Assembly (NCBI RefSeq): GCF_011398155.1
Contig: NZ_AP021888.1
Span: 1,719,501-1,783,500, forward strand
Direction: 5' to 3'
Source of the DNA: Thiosulfativibrio zosterae
Lineage (GTDB): Bacteria > Pseudomonadota > Gammaproteobacteria > Thiomicrospirales > Thiomicrospiraceae
Length of the DNA: 64,000 nt
Shown here: in pieces, positions 1 through 8,974 of the stretch
Layout of the letters: every line of letters starts with the position of its first letter
Numbering within the stretch: position 1 is the first letter of the stretch
Translations under genes and position numbers: made by a program
The notes under the pieces: model-generated
Database searches by the model: none
Told to the model about the DNA's origin: nothing
What the model saw: the letters and a program-made list of their open reading frames with translations, nothing else

Positions 1-812
1 GCTGTTTTTTCGGCGTTTTTAAGCTCTGTGCCATTGGTCAGCGAAACCAAGTGTGCAATTGGCTTACCTTCAAAATCTGATAATGGCTGACTTACGACAT
101 GATAAACATTATTTTGAAAATCTAAATCTGTCAGTAAAAACTCAGATACATCCAATCCTAAACCGTTTAACGGAGCGGTCAACTCGTCTTTAGAGCCAGT
201 GATGAGCGATTTTTGAGTATCAAACAGAAACAATTCATTGCCAGACACGCGGGCTTCGTTGCCAATAATGGCATCTAAACTGAGTGCTAAATCGATCACT
301 GCAATCAACTGCCCTTTGGGCGCAATCGGAAATACAAAATGAATCTCAGGAATGGCATTACCCACTTTTTCGATGCCATTCTTAAGCATCATCTGATTTC
401 TAGCCTGTTCAGCCAGCTTTAAAGGATATACGCCTGACTCAGATTCTTGACGAGTGAACAAGATTTGGTTGTTACCATCTAAAATTCTGAGATTGGAAAT
501 CACCCCCGTGGCCTCTAGTAAATTAGCTACGGTGTTAGCTTTGGCCGCAATACCTTTTAAATCGCCAGCCTTAATGGCTGACAGTAATTTTTCGTCGCGC
601 GTAAATGAAAAAATACTTCTTTCCATTTCGGCAACTGCCTCACCCACCATCAGTTGTGTGACCACTTTTTGCTTTTCACTGAGTGACGTTTTAAGTTGTT
701 GTTGCGCTTGATATTGGTTGACCATAAAAACAGCCCCAAAAATCCCTACCGTCATCAAAACCACCAGTACAGTAAAAACTTCTAAGCGTCTTTTTAAAGA
801 TGTTTGTTTCAT
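1..812 (-). CDS. Membrane sensor protein, N-terminal part (runs off the window)
   Basis: The reading frame is open from an ATG at 812 to the window edge, giving about 270 residues with no stop. Residues about 11-31 form one hydrophobic membrane segment (EVFTVLVVLMTVGIFGAVF). The remainder looks extracytoplasmic, with alternating strands and helices like a Cache-type ligand-binding domain; near the end it reads YHVVSQPLSDFEGKPIAHLV. Single-pass receptors with this layout are usually chemoreceptors, diguanylate cyclases or histidine kinases. The output domain lies outside the window, so the class cannot be decided. A rhodanese gene starts upstream in the same direction and ends 18 bp before this ATG, suggesting co-transcription. 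The existence of the gene is clear; the Cache assignment is inference. Confidence 0.7.
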   Translation of the reverse strand, partial: MKQTSLKRRLEVFTVLVVLMTVGIFGAVFMVNQYQAQQQLKTSLSEKQKVVTQLMVGEAVAEMERSIFSFTRDEKLLSAIKAGDLKGIAAKANTVANLLEATGVISNLRILDGNNQILFTRQESESGVYPLKLAEQARNQMMLKNGIEKVGNAIPEIHFVFPIAPKGQLIAVIDLALSLDAIIGNEARVSGNELFLFDTQKSLITGSKDELTAPLNGLGLDVSEFLLTDLDFQNNVYHVVSQPLSDFEGKPIAHLVSLTNGTELKNAEKT

Positions 813-830
813 ATAAGACTCCGGCTTAGA

Positions 831-1256
831 TTATTCGTAGGGAAATTGAGCGTTTTTCCATGATGGAAACCCTAATCGAAAATAATAGACTTGGGTGTAA
901 CCAAACTTAACCAGTAACTCGGCGCCCTTTTGCGCTCTATGGCAAAGCTCTGCATTGCAGTAGCTCACCACTGGTTGATCTTTAGCGACATATTGACCAA
1001 TATAATTTGGATTAAATTCTGGATTTTTAACATTGATGTGCAGTGCACCAGGAATACGACCCGTTTCCCAGTCTGAAGAGCTGCGCGTATCAATAAAAGC
1101 TGCCCCCTTTAACCAGAGCGCTTTTGCTTCTTGAGCATCAATTGTTTTAGCACCCTCTACTGTTTCTGCAGAGGGCCCTGCCGCTAATACGCTCAGGCTT
1201 ACTAGCCAACTCAAAGCCAAAGTCATCCCTTGGCTTAAAATCAAATGTCTTTTCAT
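831..1256 (-). CDS. Periplasmic rhodanese-domain protein
   Basis: A single-domain rhodanese of 141 residues with an N-terminal signal peptide (hydrophobic core LALSWLVSLSVLAAG). The domain has the FIDTR start and a putative active-site loop YCNAELCHRA, in which the first Cys would carry persulfide sulfur; a second Cys lies four residues later. Rhodaneses move sulfane sulfur or act in redox handling; the substrate is unknown. The ATG at 1256 is chosen over an in-frame GTG at 1265 because AGGG sits eight bases upstream of the ATG. The gene lies 18 bp upstream of the membrane sensor. An export signal plus sulfur chemistry would fit a sulfur oxidizer, but that link is inference. Confidence 0.8.
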   Translation of the reverse strand: MKRHLILSQGMTLALSWLVSLSVLAAGPSAETVEGAKTIDAQEAKALWLKGAAFIDTRSSSDWETGRIPGALHINVKNPEFNPNYIGQYVAKDQPVVSYCNAELCHRAQKGAELLVKFGYTQVYYFRLGFPSWKNAQFPYE

Positions 1257-1292
1257 ATCTAACACCCTGTTACCTGTGGCATTTTATGCCAA

Positions 1293-1308
1293 ATTTTAGT
1301 ACTAAAAT
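1293..1308. promoter_or_regulatory. 16-bp perfect palindrome upstream of the periplasmic rhodanese gene
   Basis: ATTTTAGTACTAAAAT is a perfect inverted repeat centred about 45 bp upstream of the rhodanese ATG, next to a TAAAAT hexamer on the minus strand that could be a -10 box. The position is that of an operator. No regulator can be named. Confidence 0.35.
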
Positions 1309-1349
1309 AAATGCCTAATCATCATTCTTTAAATACTTTTATCGTTAAA

Positions 1350-3167
1350 CTAGCGGTACAAGCGGTGATAAGTACCACCCTTCTCCAAGAGTTCGTCATG
1401 ACTGCCTGTTTCTATAATATGACCATCTTCAAACACTAAAATTCTATCGGCTTGCTTAATAGAGCTGAGTCTATGCGCCACAATCAAAGTGGTTCTTCCG
1501 GCAAAAAACGGCGCCAAATCTTCATAGAGTTTACGCTCAGTTTCCATATCTAATGCAGAAGTGGCTTCATCCATAATCACCACTCTGGGGTTCTGCAAAA
1601 TCATTCTGGCTATAGCCAATCGTTGGCGCTGTCCGCCAGATAATTTAATACCATTGCGCCCAACGACAGAATCCAGTCCTTCTTCTAATTCCTCAACGAC
1701 TGACTTCATTTGAGCCATATCCAACGCAGCCCACAATTCATCATCCGCAATTTTACCCCCTAAAGTTAAGTTAAAGCGAATACTTTGATGAAAAAGCATC
1801 GGGGTTTGCAACACGATGGCGACATTTTGGCGTACCACATCTTGGCCAATTTGTTCCAAAGGAACATCGTTATAACAAATTTGACCGTCCGAATGATCGT
1901 ATAGTCCAAGCAACAGCTGTACCAGCGTAGTTTTACCGCCGCCACTTGCGCCCACCAAAGCCAGTTTTTCGCCTGGATGAATATCAAAAGATAAATTATT
2001 TAAAACAGATTCTGTTTTGCCAGGATATTGAAAACTCAAGCCTTTTACCGAAACCGCAATCGGTTGCGTGCTTTCTTTAAAAGGGTTTCTTTCAGCAGGA
2101 TAAGGCGTTTCTTGTTTTAAATCTAAGACATTATTGATGCGTTGCAGAGCGCCACTGGCGGCACTAAATCCATATTGAATGGCTAAAATTTCCTGTACCG
2201 GTCCCATCATAAACCACAGATAACCAAATACTGCCATCATCTGGCCAATTGATAGGTCAGACAGCACCACCATCATCATGCCAACGCCTCTAAAAATATC
2301 AAAGCCGACTAAAAAAATTAAAAATGATAAACGAGATGCCGCATCTGAACGCCAAGTAAAGGCTTCAGAATGAGTTTTGATGTCGTGCGCTTTGCCGCGA
2401 ATTCGATCAAAAAATGAACTGTCTTGATTTGAAACTCTCACTTGCTGTAATGCATCTAGGGTTTCGGTTAAAGACTGCTGAAAAATTTCTATGGCAGAGT
2501 TTTCATTTTTTTTGAGAGTTTTAACTTGGCGTCCCATTACCATCGTGAAATAAACCACCAAAGGATTCATCAGAATAATAAATAACGCTAACTGCCAGTT
2601 AAGCCAAATCAATACCACAGAAACACCTATCAAGGAAAATACTGCAATGACAAGCTTACCAACCGTTGTGCCTAAAAAGTTATCAATGCTATTAACATCA
2701 CTGACCATCGTGGAAGAAACGCTGCCACTGCCTAAGGTTTCATATTGCACCATAGCAACTTTTTGCACCCGCCCTAGCAAATCGTTACGAATTTGATAGG
2801 TCACCTCTTTACTAATCAGTGTAAATTGCTGCATTTGCCAAACACCTAACACCACGCCAATTAAGCGCAATAATATGGTAATCACGGTAATGATTAATAT
2901 ATAGCCCAGTGCCGTTTGCCAATTTTGCGGGATAAATTCATTTAAAGAATTGACGATAAATCCCGGTTGATTTAGTAGGACTTCATCAACTAATAAAGGG
3001 AGTAGCATGGGGAGCGCCACAGTAGATAACATGGCAAACAAGGCGATAAAGTGTGCTTTAATCAAGCGCGATTTATGACGAATCACCAAATCATAAATGC
3101 GTTCCCAAGAATATTGTCCGGTAACAGGACCGATTTTTTTAGGTAAATCTTGTGCCATTGATCTCAT
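1350..3167 (-). CDS. ABC exporter half-transporter (fused permease and ATPase)
   Basis: A 605-residue protein of the usual exporter half-transporter length. The N-terminal half, about residues 30-330, has six hydrophobic segments. The C-terminal nucleotide-binding domain shows Walker A GASGGGKTT, the signature LSGGQRQR, Walker B VVIMDEATSAL and the H-loop AHRL. These proteins work as dimers that pump lipids, peptides or drugs outward; MsbA-like and multidrug-like members cannot be told apart here. It is the last gene of the minus-strand block, with its start 8 bp past the tatD stop, so it is probably translationally coupled. A second ATG three codons in (3158) is an equally possible start. 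Confidence 0.88.
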   Translation of the reverse strand: MRSMAQDLPKKIGPVTGQYSWERIYDLVIRHKSRLIKAHFIALFAMLSTVALPMLLPLLVDEVLLNQPGFIVNSLNEFIPQNWQTALGYILIITVITILLRLIGVVLGVWQMQQFTLISKEVTYQIRNDLLGRVQKVAMVQYETLGSGSVSSTMVSDVNSIDNFLGTTVGKLVIAVFSLIGVSVVLIWLNWQLALFIILMNPLVVYFTMVMGRQVKTLKKNENSAIEIFQQSLTETLDALQQVRVSNQDSSFFDRIRGKAHDIKTHSEAFTWRSDAASRLSFLIFLVGFDIFRGVGMMMVVLSDLSIGQMMAVFGYLWFMMGPVQEILAIQYGFSAASGALQRINNVLDLKQETPYPAERNPFKESTQPIAVSVKGLSFQYPGKTESVLNNLSFDIHPGEKLALVGASGGGKTTLVQLLLGLYDHSDGQICYNDVPLEQIGQDVVRQNVAIVLQTPMLFHQSIRFNLTLGGKIADDELWAALDMAQMKSVVEELEEGLDSVVGRNGIKLSGGQRQRLAIARMILQNPRVVIMDEATSALDMETERKLYEDLAPFFAGRTTLIVAHRLSSIKQADRILVFEDGHIIETGSHDELLEKGGTYHRLYR

Positions 3168-3175
3168 GATTAGAC

Positions 3176-3958
3176 TCAGTTTTGTAAATGAAACAAACGA
3201 TTAAAATTATCCGTGGTCGCTAAAGCAACCTCTTCAACTGCCAGACCTTTTAACTTGGCAATTTCCTCAACCACATAACGCGTGTAGCCGGGTTGATTGG
3301 TTTTGCCTCGATAAGGCATGGGGGCTAAATAGGGAGAGTCCGTTTCTACCAATATTTTGTCTAAAGGTAAAACGCGCGCGACCTCCTTTAACTCTTTGGC
3401 GTTTTTAAAGGTAACTATGCCGGAAAAGGAAATATAAAAATTAAGCGCAATAGCCTTTTGGGCAGTGTCTAAATCCTCAACAAAGCAATGCATAATACCG
3501 CCAACGGTTTGGGCATTTTCTTCTGCCAAAATCGCCAAGCAATCGGGGGTAGAATTTCTGGTGTGAATAATCAGCGGTTTATTTAGCTGTTTCGCGATAC
3601 GAATATGCTGGCGAAAACGGTTTTTTTGCCACTCCATATCTTGAGTATCCGCCTCAAAATGGAAGTAATCCAAACCCACTTCACCGATAGCAATCACTTT
3701 GGGATGCGAGGCCGCGGCTATGAGTGCTTCATCTGTAACCTGAACACTTTCATCCTCGCAAGGATGAATACCCACTGAGGCAAAAACTGGCGCATATTGT
3801 TCTGCTAAAGCCAAATTTTCTGCCCACTTATCAGGACTAATCGCCACCGTCAGCATTCGGGTAACCCCCAATTCTTGTGCTTTGGCGATGACTGCCTCAA
3901 TCGACCCAACCTGTTCGGATGGTAAGATATTTAAGTGGCAATGAGAATCCACAATCAT
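3176..3958 (-). CDS. TatD-family metal-dependent hydrolase (YcfH-like)
   Basis: A 260-residue TIM-barrel hydrolase. Metal ligands typical of the TatD family are visible: H6 and H8 in DSHCHLN, E93 in GEVGLDYF, H132 in IIHTRNS, H157 in MHCF and D207 in ETDSPYL. Members are DNases or metal-dependent hydrolases whose cellular substrate is debated. The ATG abuts the holB stop directly (TAA then ATG). The position after tmk and holB matches ycfH in Escherichia coli. No PilZ-domain gene separates it from holB as in some relatives. Confidence 0.9.
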   Translation of the reverse strand: MIVDSHCHLNILPSEQVGSIEAVIAKAQELGVTRMLTVAISPDKWAENLALAEQYAPVFASVGIHPCEDESVQVTDEALIAAASHPKVIAIGEVGLDYFHFEADTQDMEWQKNRFRQHIRIAKQLNKPLIIHTRNSTPDCLAILAEENAQTVGGIMHCFVEDLDTAQKAIALNFYISFSGIVTFKNAKELKEVARVLPLDKILVETDSPYLAPMPYRGKTNQPGYTRYVVEEIAKLKGLAVEEVALATTDNFNRLFHLQN

Positions 3959-4969
3959 TTACAACATTCCTCTTAACAATAATCCTTGCATGGGATTCGC
4001 TTCTGGCGAAATATCTGGCAGGTGACCTTGTTGATTTAACGCCACCCAATCCATGCAAAGATTTTCTAAAATTAATTCTTTATTGCCGTTGCCGTCCCAA
4101 GCCTGTTGAGCGACCAGCACTTGTTGCTGAAAACGCAACCAATCGTGATTGAGCGGGAACTTTTGTTGGTAGCTCGCCGCTCGAATTCTTTGAACAGTCC
4201 ATAGATAAAAATAATCAAACACGACTTCGGGCTTTGACCATTTTTTCCATTTATCGACTGCCTGTGAAACACCCAATTGTCCTTGCATCAATTGCACCAA
4301 ACTGTCTTGCCAGGCTTGCTCAGTTTCAAACTGCTTATCATTAATCCAGTCTAAGGCTTGCAGTGGCGCGCCCCAATTAATGCGTAAACTCTTTTTAATC
4401 AGCGCGTCATCTGCTTCTGGCAGCGCTAATTTTAACCAGGCCTGGGCAGTTTCAAGGCTTGGTTTGGCAAAACGCAGCAGTGCACAACGGCTTTTAATCG
4501 TTGCGGGTAAACGACTGGGTTGATAGGCCGTTAAAATTATGACCGTTTTGGCTGGCGGCTCTTCAATGGTTTTTAACAAAGCATTGAAGGCACTGGTGTT
4601 TAAGTGTTCCGCTTGCTTAATCAAAGCCACTTGATATCCGCCTTGATGCGCCGTTTGAAACAACTTGGCATTCAAGGCGCGAACTTGATCAATGCCCACT
4701 TCTTTTTTATCTTCTAACACTTCTAGTGAATAAAAATCCGGATGACTCATTTGTTCAAATAAATGGCATTGCGAACACTCACCACAAGCACCTTGGCTGT
4801 GATTTGGATGGTGACACAATAAAGTTTGCGCCATATCCAATGCAAATTGCGTTAAACCAATACCATCAGAACCGGTTAATAAATAAGCGTGCGCTAAACG
4901 GTCATTTTGGCTTAACCAAGACTGCCAAAGTTCAGTTTGCCAAGGATATTTTGGAGCTTGAAATGCCAT
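3959..4969 (-). CDS. holB: DNA polymerase III delta' subunit
   Basis: A 336-residue clamp-loader subunit. It has the zinc-module cysteines C52, C62, C65 and C68, a degenerate P-loop (GSDGIGLT at about 33-40) as expected for the non-ATP-binding delta' subunit, and an SRC motif in IKSRCALL. It works in the cytoplasm with delta, gamma/tau and the beta clamp. It starts 7 bp after the tmk stop, and tatD follows with no gap. A copy of the dispersed AGGCCT palindrome lies inside the gene and encodes QAWL. Confidence 0.92.
   Translation of the reverse strand: MAFQAPKYPWQTELWQSWLSQNDRLAHAYLLTGSDGIGLTQFALDMAQTLLCHHPNHSQGACGECSQCHLFEQMSHPDFYSLEVLEDKKEVGIDQVRALNAKLFQTAHQGGYQVALIKQAEHLNTSAFNALLKTIEEPPAKTVIILTAYQPSRLPATIKSRCALLRFAKPSLETAQAWLKLALPEADDALIKKSLRINWGAPLQALDWINDKQFETEQAWQDSLVQLMQGQLGVSQAVDKWKKWSKPEVVFDYFYLWTVQRIRAASYQQKFPLNHDWLRFQQQVLVAQQAWDGNGNKELILENLCMDWVALNQQGHLPDISPEANPMQGLLLRGML
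4434..4447. repeat. Dispersed AACCAGGCCTGGTT palindrome, copy 1 (in holB)
   Basis: AACCAGGCCTGGGC, one arm degraded at its end. Read on the holB strand it supplies CAG GCC TGG (Gln-Ala-Trp). Confidence 0.75.
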
Positions 4970-4976
4970 CTTTTAT

Positions 4977-5615
4977 TCAGCCTTGATGCTGCAACAATGT
5001 GAGCAGGTGAGTGTCTATTTCCGCTTGAACTTCTTCAAGGGTTTTAGCCGCATTTAAAACCGCATAGCGTTGTGGCGCTAAAGCGGCTCTTTGTAAGTAG
5101 GCATCGCGAACTTTTTCAAAGAAGTCGGCTTTTTCTTGTTCAAACCGATCGGTTTGGCCACCGCGGGCTTTAACGCGCTGCATGCCCACTTCAATGGGTA
5201 AATCAAATACAAAGGTTAAATCAGGTTGAAAGCCTTGCTGAACCCAATGTTCCAGTGACGCAATGCGATCAAACTCCAAACCTCGAGCTGCGCCTTGATA
5301 GGCATAGGACGCATCGGTAAATCTATCCGAAACCACCCATTTTCCGGCTTGTAATGCGGGTAATATTTTCTCTTCTATGTGTTGATTGCGTGCGGCAAAC
5401 ATTAATAACAACTCAGTATTAGCGGTCATTTCTGTAAATTCGGTATTTAATAAAATACCGCGAACCGCTTCACTGATGGGCGTACCCCCTGGTTCACGCG
5501 TCACCACCAATTCAATGCCCTTTTGAGCCAACCAGGCTTCAATATACTTTAAATTGGTGGATTTACCGGCACCTTCTGTGCCTTCAAGGGTAATAAATTT
5601 GCCGTGTAAACTCAT
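4977..5615 (-). CDS. tmk: Thymidylate kinase
   Basis: A 212-residue dTMP kinase that makes dTDP from dTMP and ATP for DNA synthesis. It shows the P-loop EGTEGAGKST at 11-20, the DRF motif at 97-99 within VVSDRFTDASYAYQG, and a lid region with basic residues (KARGGQTDRFEQE), as in the enterobacterial type. Length and motif spacing are normal. It is followed by holB after 7 bp and preceded by mltG with a 62-bp gap, the standard gammaproteobacterial order. Confidence 0.94.
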   Translation of the reverse strand: MSLHGKFITLEGTEGAGKSTNLKYIEAWLAQKGIELVVTREPGGTPISEAVRGILLNTEFTEMTANTELLLMFAARNQHIEEKILPALQAGKWVVSDRFTDASYAYQGAARGLEFDRIASLEHWVQQGFQPDLTFVFDLPIEVGMQRVKARGGQTDRFEQEKADFFEKVRDAYLQRAALAPQRYAVLNAAKTLEEVQAEIDTHLLTLLQHQG

Positions 5616-5677
5616 ACAAAAACCTTAGTCATAAAACACTGAGTGAGATAATTCAGTTAAAAAATTCAGCTAAAAAC

Positions 5678-6685
5678 TTAATTTGATAGCTGATAGGTTC
5701 TGACCGCTTGATTATGTTCAATCAAAGTTTCAGAAAAATGATGCTGCCCTTGCCCTTTCGCCACAAAGTATAAGGCATGCGTTTCCGCAGGATGGCACAC
5801 AGCCTCTAGCGCATTGCGACTGGCCAAAGCAATCGGCGTTGGCGGCAACCCATTGATGCGGTAGGTATTATAGGGCGTCAGTGCCAGTATATCTTTTTTG
5901 CGAATATTGCCATTAAAGGCATCGCCCATGCCATAAATAATGGTGGGGTCAGATTGCAAACGCATCCCCTTGCGTAGTCGGTTTAAAAACACAGCGGCAA
6001 TCATTGGGCGCTCGGCAGCATCTCCAGATTCTTTTTCAACGATGGATGCCAAAATCAGTAATTGCTGCGGCGTTTTAATCGGCAGTCCTTCTTGGCAATT
6101 ATCCCAAGTCTGCTCTAAGGTTTTTTGAAGCGCTTGATGCGCTCTAACCCAAAGGGATACTGCAGAATCTTCTCTAGAATAATGATAGGTTTCGGGTAAA
6201 AACTGTCCTTCAAGATGTGTCAAATTAAGCTGCTTTTTTAACACACTCTCCAATGATTCATTCGATTCTTTCAGTTGAGGATTTAAACTTTTTAACAATG
6301 CCATATTTTGGGCAACCGTTTTGCCTGCAATCAAGGTTGCCGGATATTGCACCGTTTTACCAGCAACCAACGCATCAATTAATTCATGAACCGTCCACTG
6401 AGGGTTAATTTCAAACTCGCCTGCTTTTAGAGATGCACTTTTACCTTCGTACTTTAAAACCCAAACAAACCAAGTCGGATGATGCAGCAATTTTTGTTGA
6501 TACAACAGGTTTGCAACTTGTTTTGCCGAACGCCCCTCTGGAATGGTTAAAACCGGCTTAGTTTCCAGCTCGGTAAAACTGATGGGCTGAGTGACAAAGC
6601 GATAAAAACTCCATCCCTCTACCGACAACATAATCACTAAGAAACTGCTCAACAGCGTCCATAATAAGAGTTTAAGTTTTTTCAT
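5678..6685 (-). CDS. mltG: Endolytic murein transglycosylase
   Basis: A 335-residue YceG/MltG protein with an N-terminal membrane anchor (about residues 4-24), a LysM-like region rich in short strands (about 45-110) and a catalytic C-terminal domain. The catalytic Glu is E217 in ASIVEKES. The conserved block around YGMGDAFNGNI and NGLPPTPIALASR is intact. It cuts nascent glycan strands in the inner membrane and so limits strand length. Its ATG overlaps the pabC stop by four bases (ATGA), implying coupled translation. Confidence 0.92.
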   Translation of the reverse strand: MKKLKLLLWTLLSSFLVIMLSVEGWSFYRFVTQPISFTELETKPVLTIPEGRSAKQVANLLYQQKLLHHPTWFVWVLKYEGKSASLKAGEFEINPQWTVHELIDALVAGKTVQYPATLIAGKTVAQNMALLKSLNPQLKESNESLESVLKKQLNLTHLEGQFLPETYHYSREDSAVSLWVRAHQALQKTLEQTWDNCQEGLPIKTPQQLLILASIVEKESGDAAERPMIAAVFLNRLRKGMRLQSDPTIIYGMGDAFNGNIRKKDILALTPYNTYRINGLPPTPIALASRNALEAVCHPAETHALYFVAKGQGQHHFSETLIEHNQAVRTYQLSN

Positions 6686-7572
6686 TGAGCCTTCTCTTCA
6701 AAGGTTGGGTTGGTTAAATAGGTCATTATTTGCTGGTGTAGCGCTTGACCTTGTTTGATAGACCAAGGCTGGCCTTCTAAACTTTCCATGGACATAATGC
6801 CACGCACGGCATTACAAAAAAAGACTTCATCAACCTGGTTTAAAAATGCCAAATCAAAATCGACTTCTTGCCAATCATACCCCATCGTCGGTGCCCAGTT
6901 TTTTAAGCTGGCCAAAAAAGTACCCTGAATGCCACATGAATCTAAATTAGGCGTTAATAAAGTTTTACCTTTTAGCAATACAATATTGGATTGAGTTCCC
7001 GAAATCACTCGACCAGCAGCATCCAACATAATGCCTTCAGACATGCCCTCTGCCAACTCATTACGCGCTAAAACATTATCAAGCCGATTGAGGTGTTTTA
7101 GCCCTGCCAACTGTTTGTTTTGGCTCCAAAGGGTCTGACAAATTTGTGCTTTTACGCAAAAAAACGACCAGGCCTGGTCATTTTTAACGGTTTTAGAAGC
7201 GATTTTAACGGCCGTTTTATCAGTTGCGGGATAAGGCAAGGTTTGCACTAAAATACGCGGGGTAGCCTCTGAGCTGGGTAAAGGTTGATAGCCTTTACCG
7301 CCGCATCCGCGAGTCACTATGATTTTGATCACCGCTGGTTCGCTCTGCGATATTGACGCCAATGCGCTCTGACACATTTGCTGTAAACTTTTCCAGTTTA
7401 ATACCGGAAACTTTAAGCGTTCTGACGCTTCTTTTAAACGCTGTTCATGTCTTAGCCAGTTTACCAACTGGCCATTGATGACGAGCATGGTGGTAAAAAA
7501 ACCATCGCCATAGGCCAAACCTCTATCGCAAGCTGGCATAACCTCTTGTTGCTGACCATCCACCCATATCAT
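6682..7572 (-). CDS. pabC: Aminodeoxychorismate lyase
   Basis: A 296-residue PLP enzyme of fold type IV that converts 4-amino-4-deoxychorismate to 4-aminobenzoate for folate. K159 in GLKHLNRLDN is the expected PLP lysine, and the family start VDG and DRGLAYGDG are present. It overlaps both neighbours by four bases (pabB stop at its start, mltG start at its stop). The insert NDQAWS at about 131-136 is encoded by a copy of the dispersed palindrome in a poorly conserved region, which suggests the element was tolerated there. Confidence 0.92.
   Translation of the reverse strand: MIWVDGQQQEVMPACDRGLAYGDGFFTTMLVINGQLVNWLRHEQRLKEASERLKFPVLNWKSLQQMCQSALASISQSEPAVIKIIVTRGCGGKGYQPLPSSEATPRILVQTLPYPATDKTAVKIASKTVKNDQAWSFFCVKAQICQTLWSQNKQLAGLKHLNRLDNVLARNELAEGMSEGIMLDAAGRVISGTQSNIVLLKGKTLLTPNLDSCGIQGTFLASLKNWAPTMGYDWQEVDFDLAFLNQVDEVFFCNAVRGIMSMESLEGQPWSIKQGQALHQQIMTYLTNPTFEEKAQ
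7166..7179. repeat. Dispersed palindrome, copy 2 (in pabC)
   Basis: GACCAGGCCTGGTC, a perfect 14-bp palindrome with A-rich and T-rich flanks (AAAAC before, ATTTTT after), the same flank pattern as the intergenic copies. On the pabC strand it encodes Asp-Gln-Ala-Trp-Ser. Confidence 0.85.
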
Positions 7573-8957
7573 TTAGACGATAATCCAAACTTCACATGAT
7601 TGAGCGCGTTAATAAGACCTTTGGCTTTATGGCGGGTTTCTTCCAATTCTTTATCCGCTATCGAATCGGCGACTATGCCCGCTCCTGCCCGAAAAGTCAC
7701 TTGATTGCCTTGCATGAGCATGGTTCGAATGAGAATATTAAAATCTAAAGAGCCATCATGGTTGATATAACCCAGCGAACCTGTGTAAGCCTTTCTTGGC
7801 ATTTGCTCAAGTTCAGCGATGATTTCCATACAACGCACCTTAGGGCAACCCGTAATGGTTCCCCCAGGGAAAACGGCATGAATAATGTCTAAAGGCAACA
7901 TTCCTGCTTGCAGTTTGCCGCGAATATTGGAAACAATGTGATGTACATGCTCATAGGTTTCAACCACCATCAACTCATTGACTTCAACCGTTCCGGGCTG
8001 ACAAATTCGTCCCAAATCATTGCGTTCCAAGTCAATCAGCATAATATGTTCAGCACGCTCTTTGGGATGTGAAATCAACTCGTCTATCAAGGCTTGATCC
8101 GCCAAGGCATCGGTGCTGCGTTTGCGAGTACCAGCAATGGGCCGTGTTTCTACCCAAGGATGCTGATACTTCACCAAGCGCTCGGGCGATGAGCTGAGCA
8201 ATTGCCAATCGCCAAAATGAACACAAGCCGCAAAAGGCGCAGGATTATGCTTCCGTAATGCCCGATAAACATCTGCATAATTGTCACCGTCTAAAGCAAC
8301 TGACCATTCACGGGATAAATTTACTTGGAAATTATCACCCGATAAAATGTAATCCTTAATCGCTTCCACACCAGACAAATACTTGGTTTCTGGCTCTTCC
8401 GAGGCACTCAAAATCACTGATGAATTGACAGTTTTAGTTGCTTGGGGGGCATGATTAACAGCTAGAACGCTGGCAATATCTGCTTCTATTTGAGGCAAAA
8501 GTGTTTGAAACTCAAACTCCGCCAATAAAAATAACGACTCAGTGGCGTGTTGCTTAATCAAAGCCGCAGGCATTCTGGTGAGCGTTGCCAAAGGCAAATC
8601 AGACATGGGTAAATTTAAAGAGGGCTCAACGACATTGGCATAGTCATAGCTAAAATAGCCAAACCATCCGCCACGAAATGGCAAATGTTCATCTAAATCA
8701 TCGGCTAAAGATGAAGGCAAGGATGTTTGCAAAAACGCTTGATTAAATTTTTCAATAAAACCAGCGGCATCCTCTAAATTTTGGCAAGTGATGGTGTGCT
8801 GTGGATAAGCAAACAAAATATCAAACGCGCCCAAACTGCCATGAGCGACACTTTCCAGCAAGAAAGGATAACGCTCAGGAAACGCTTGATGTAAGTCTAA
8901 AAAATCCAGGTCTGCATAATGCGGACTCTGGATTTGAATCAAATTTGACGAGGCCAA
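7569..8957 (-). CDS. pabB: Aminodeoxychorismate synthase component I
   Basis: A 462-residue chorismate-binding enzyme that makes aminodeoxychorismate with a PabA glutaminase. The C-terminal catalytic domain is intact: LIDLERNDLGR, FPGGTITGCPK and YTGSLGYI. At the position where many PabB proteins have PIKGT, this one has PIAGT (273-277), the TrpE-like residue. The direct overlap with pabC and the folate context favour PabB over anthranilate synthase. It sits between fabF (17 bp away) and pabC, where Escherichia coli has no gene. Confidence 0.85.
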   Translation of the reverse strand: MASSNLIQIQSPHYADLDFLDLHQAFPERYPFLLESVAHGSLGAFDILFAYPQHTITCQNLEDAAGFIEKFNQAFLQTSLPSSLADDLDEHLPFRGGWFGYFSYDYANVVEPSLNLPMSDLPLATLTRMPAALIKQHATESLFLLAEFEFQTLLPQIEADIASVLAVNHAPQATKTVNSSVILSASEEPETKYLSGVEAIKDYILSGDNFQVNLSREWSVALDGDNYADVYRALRKHNPAPFAACVHFGDWQLLSSSPERLVKYQHPWVETRPIAGTRKRSTDALADQALIDELISHPKERAEHIMLIDLERNDLGRICQPGTVEVNELMVVETYEHVHHIVSNIRGKLQAGMLPLDIIHAVFPGGTITGCPKVRCMEIIAELEQMPRKAYTGSLGYINHDGSLDFNILIRTMLMQGNQVTFRAGAGIVADSIADKELEETRHKAKGLINALNHVKFGLSSK

Positions 8958-8974
8958 CTAAACTAGGCTCCGCA

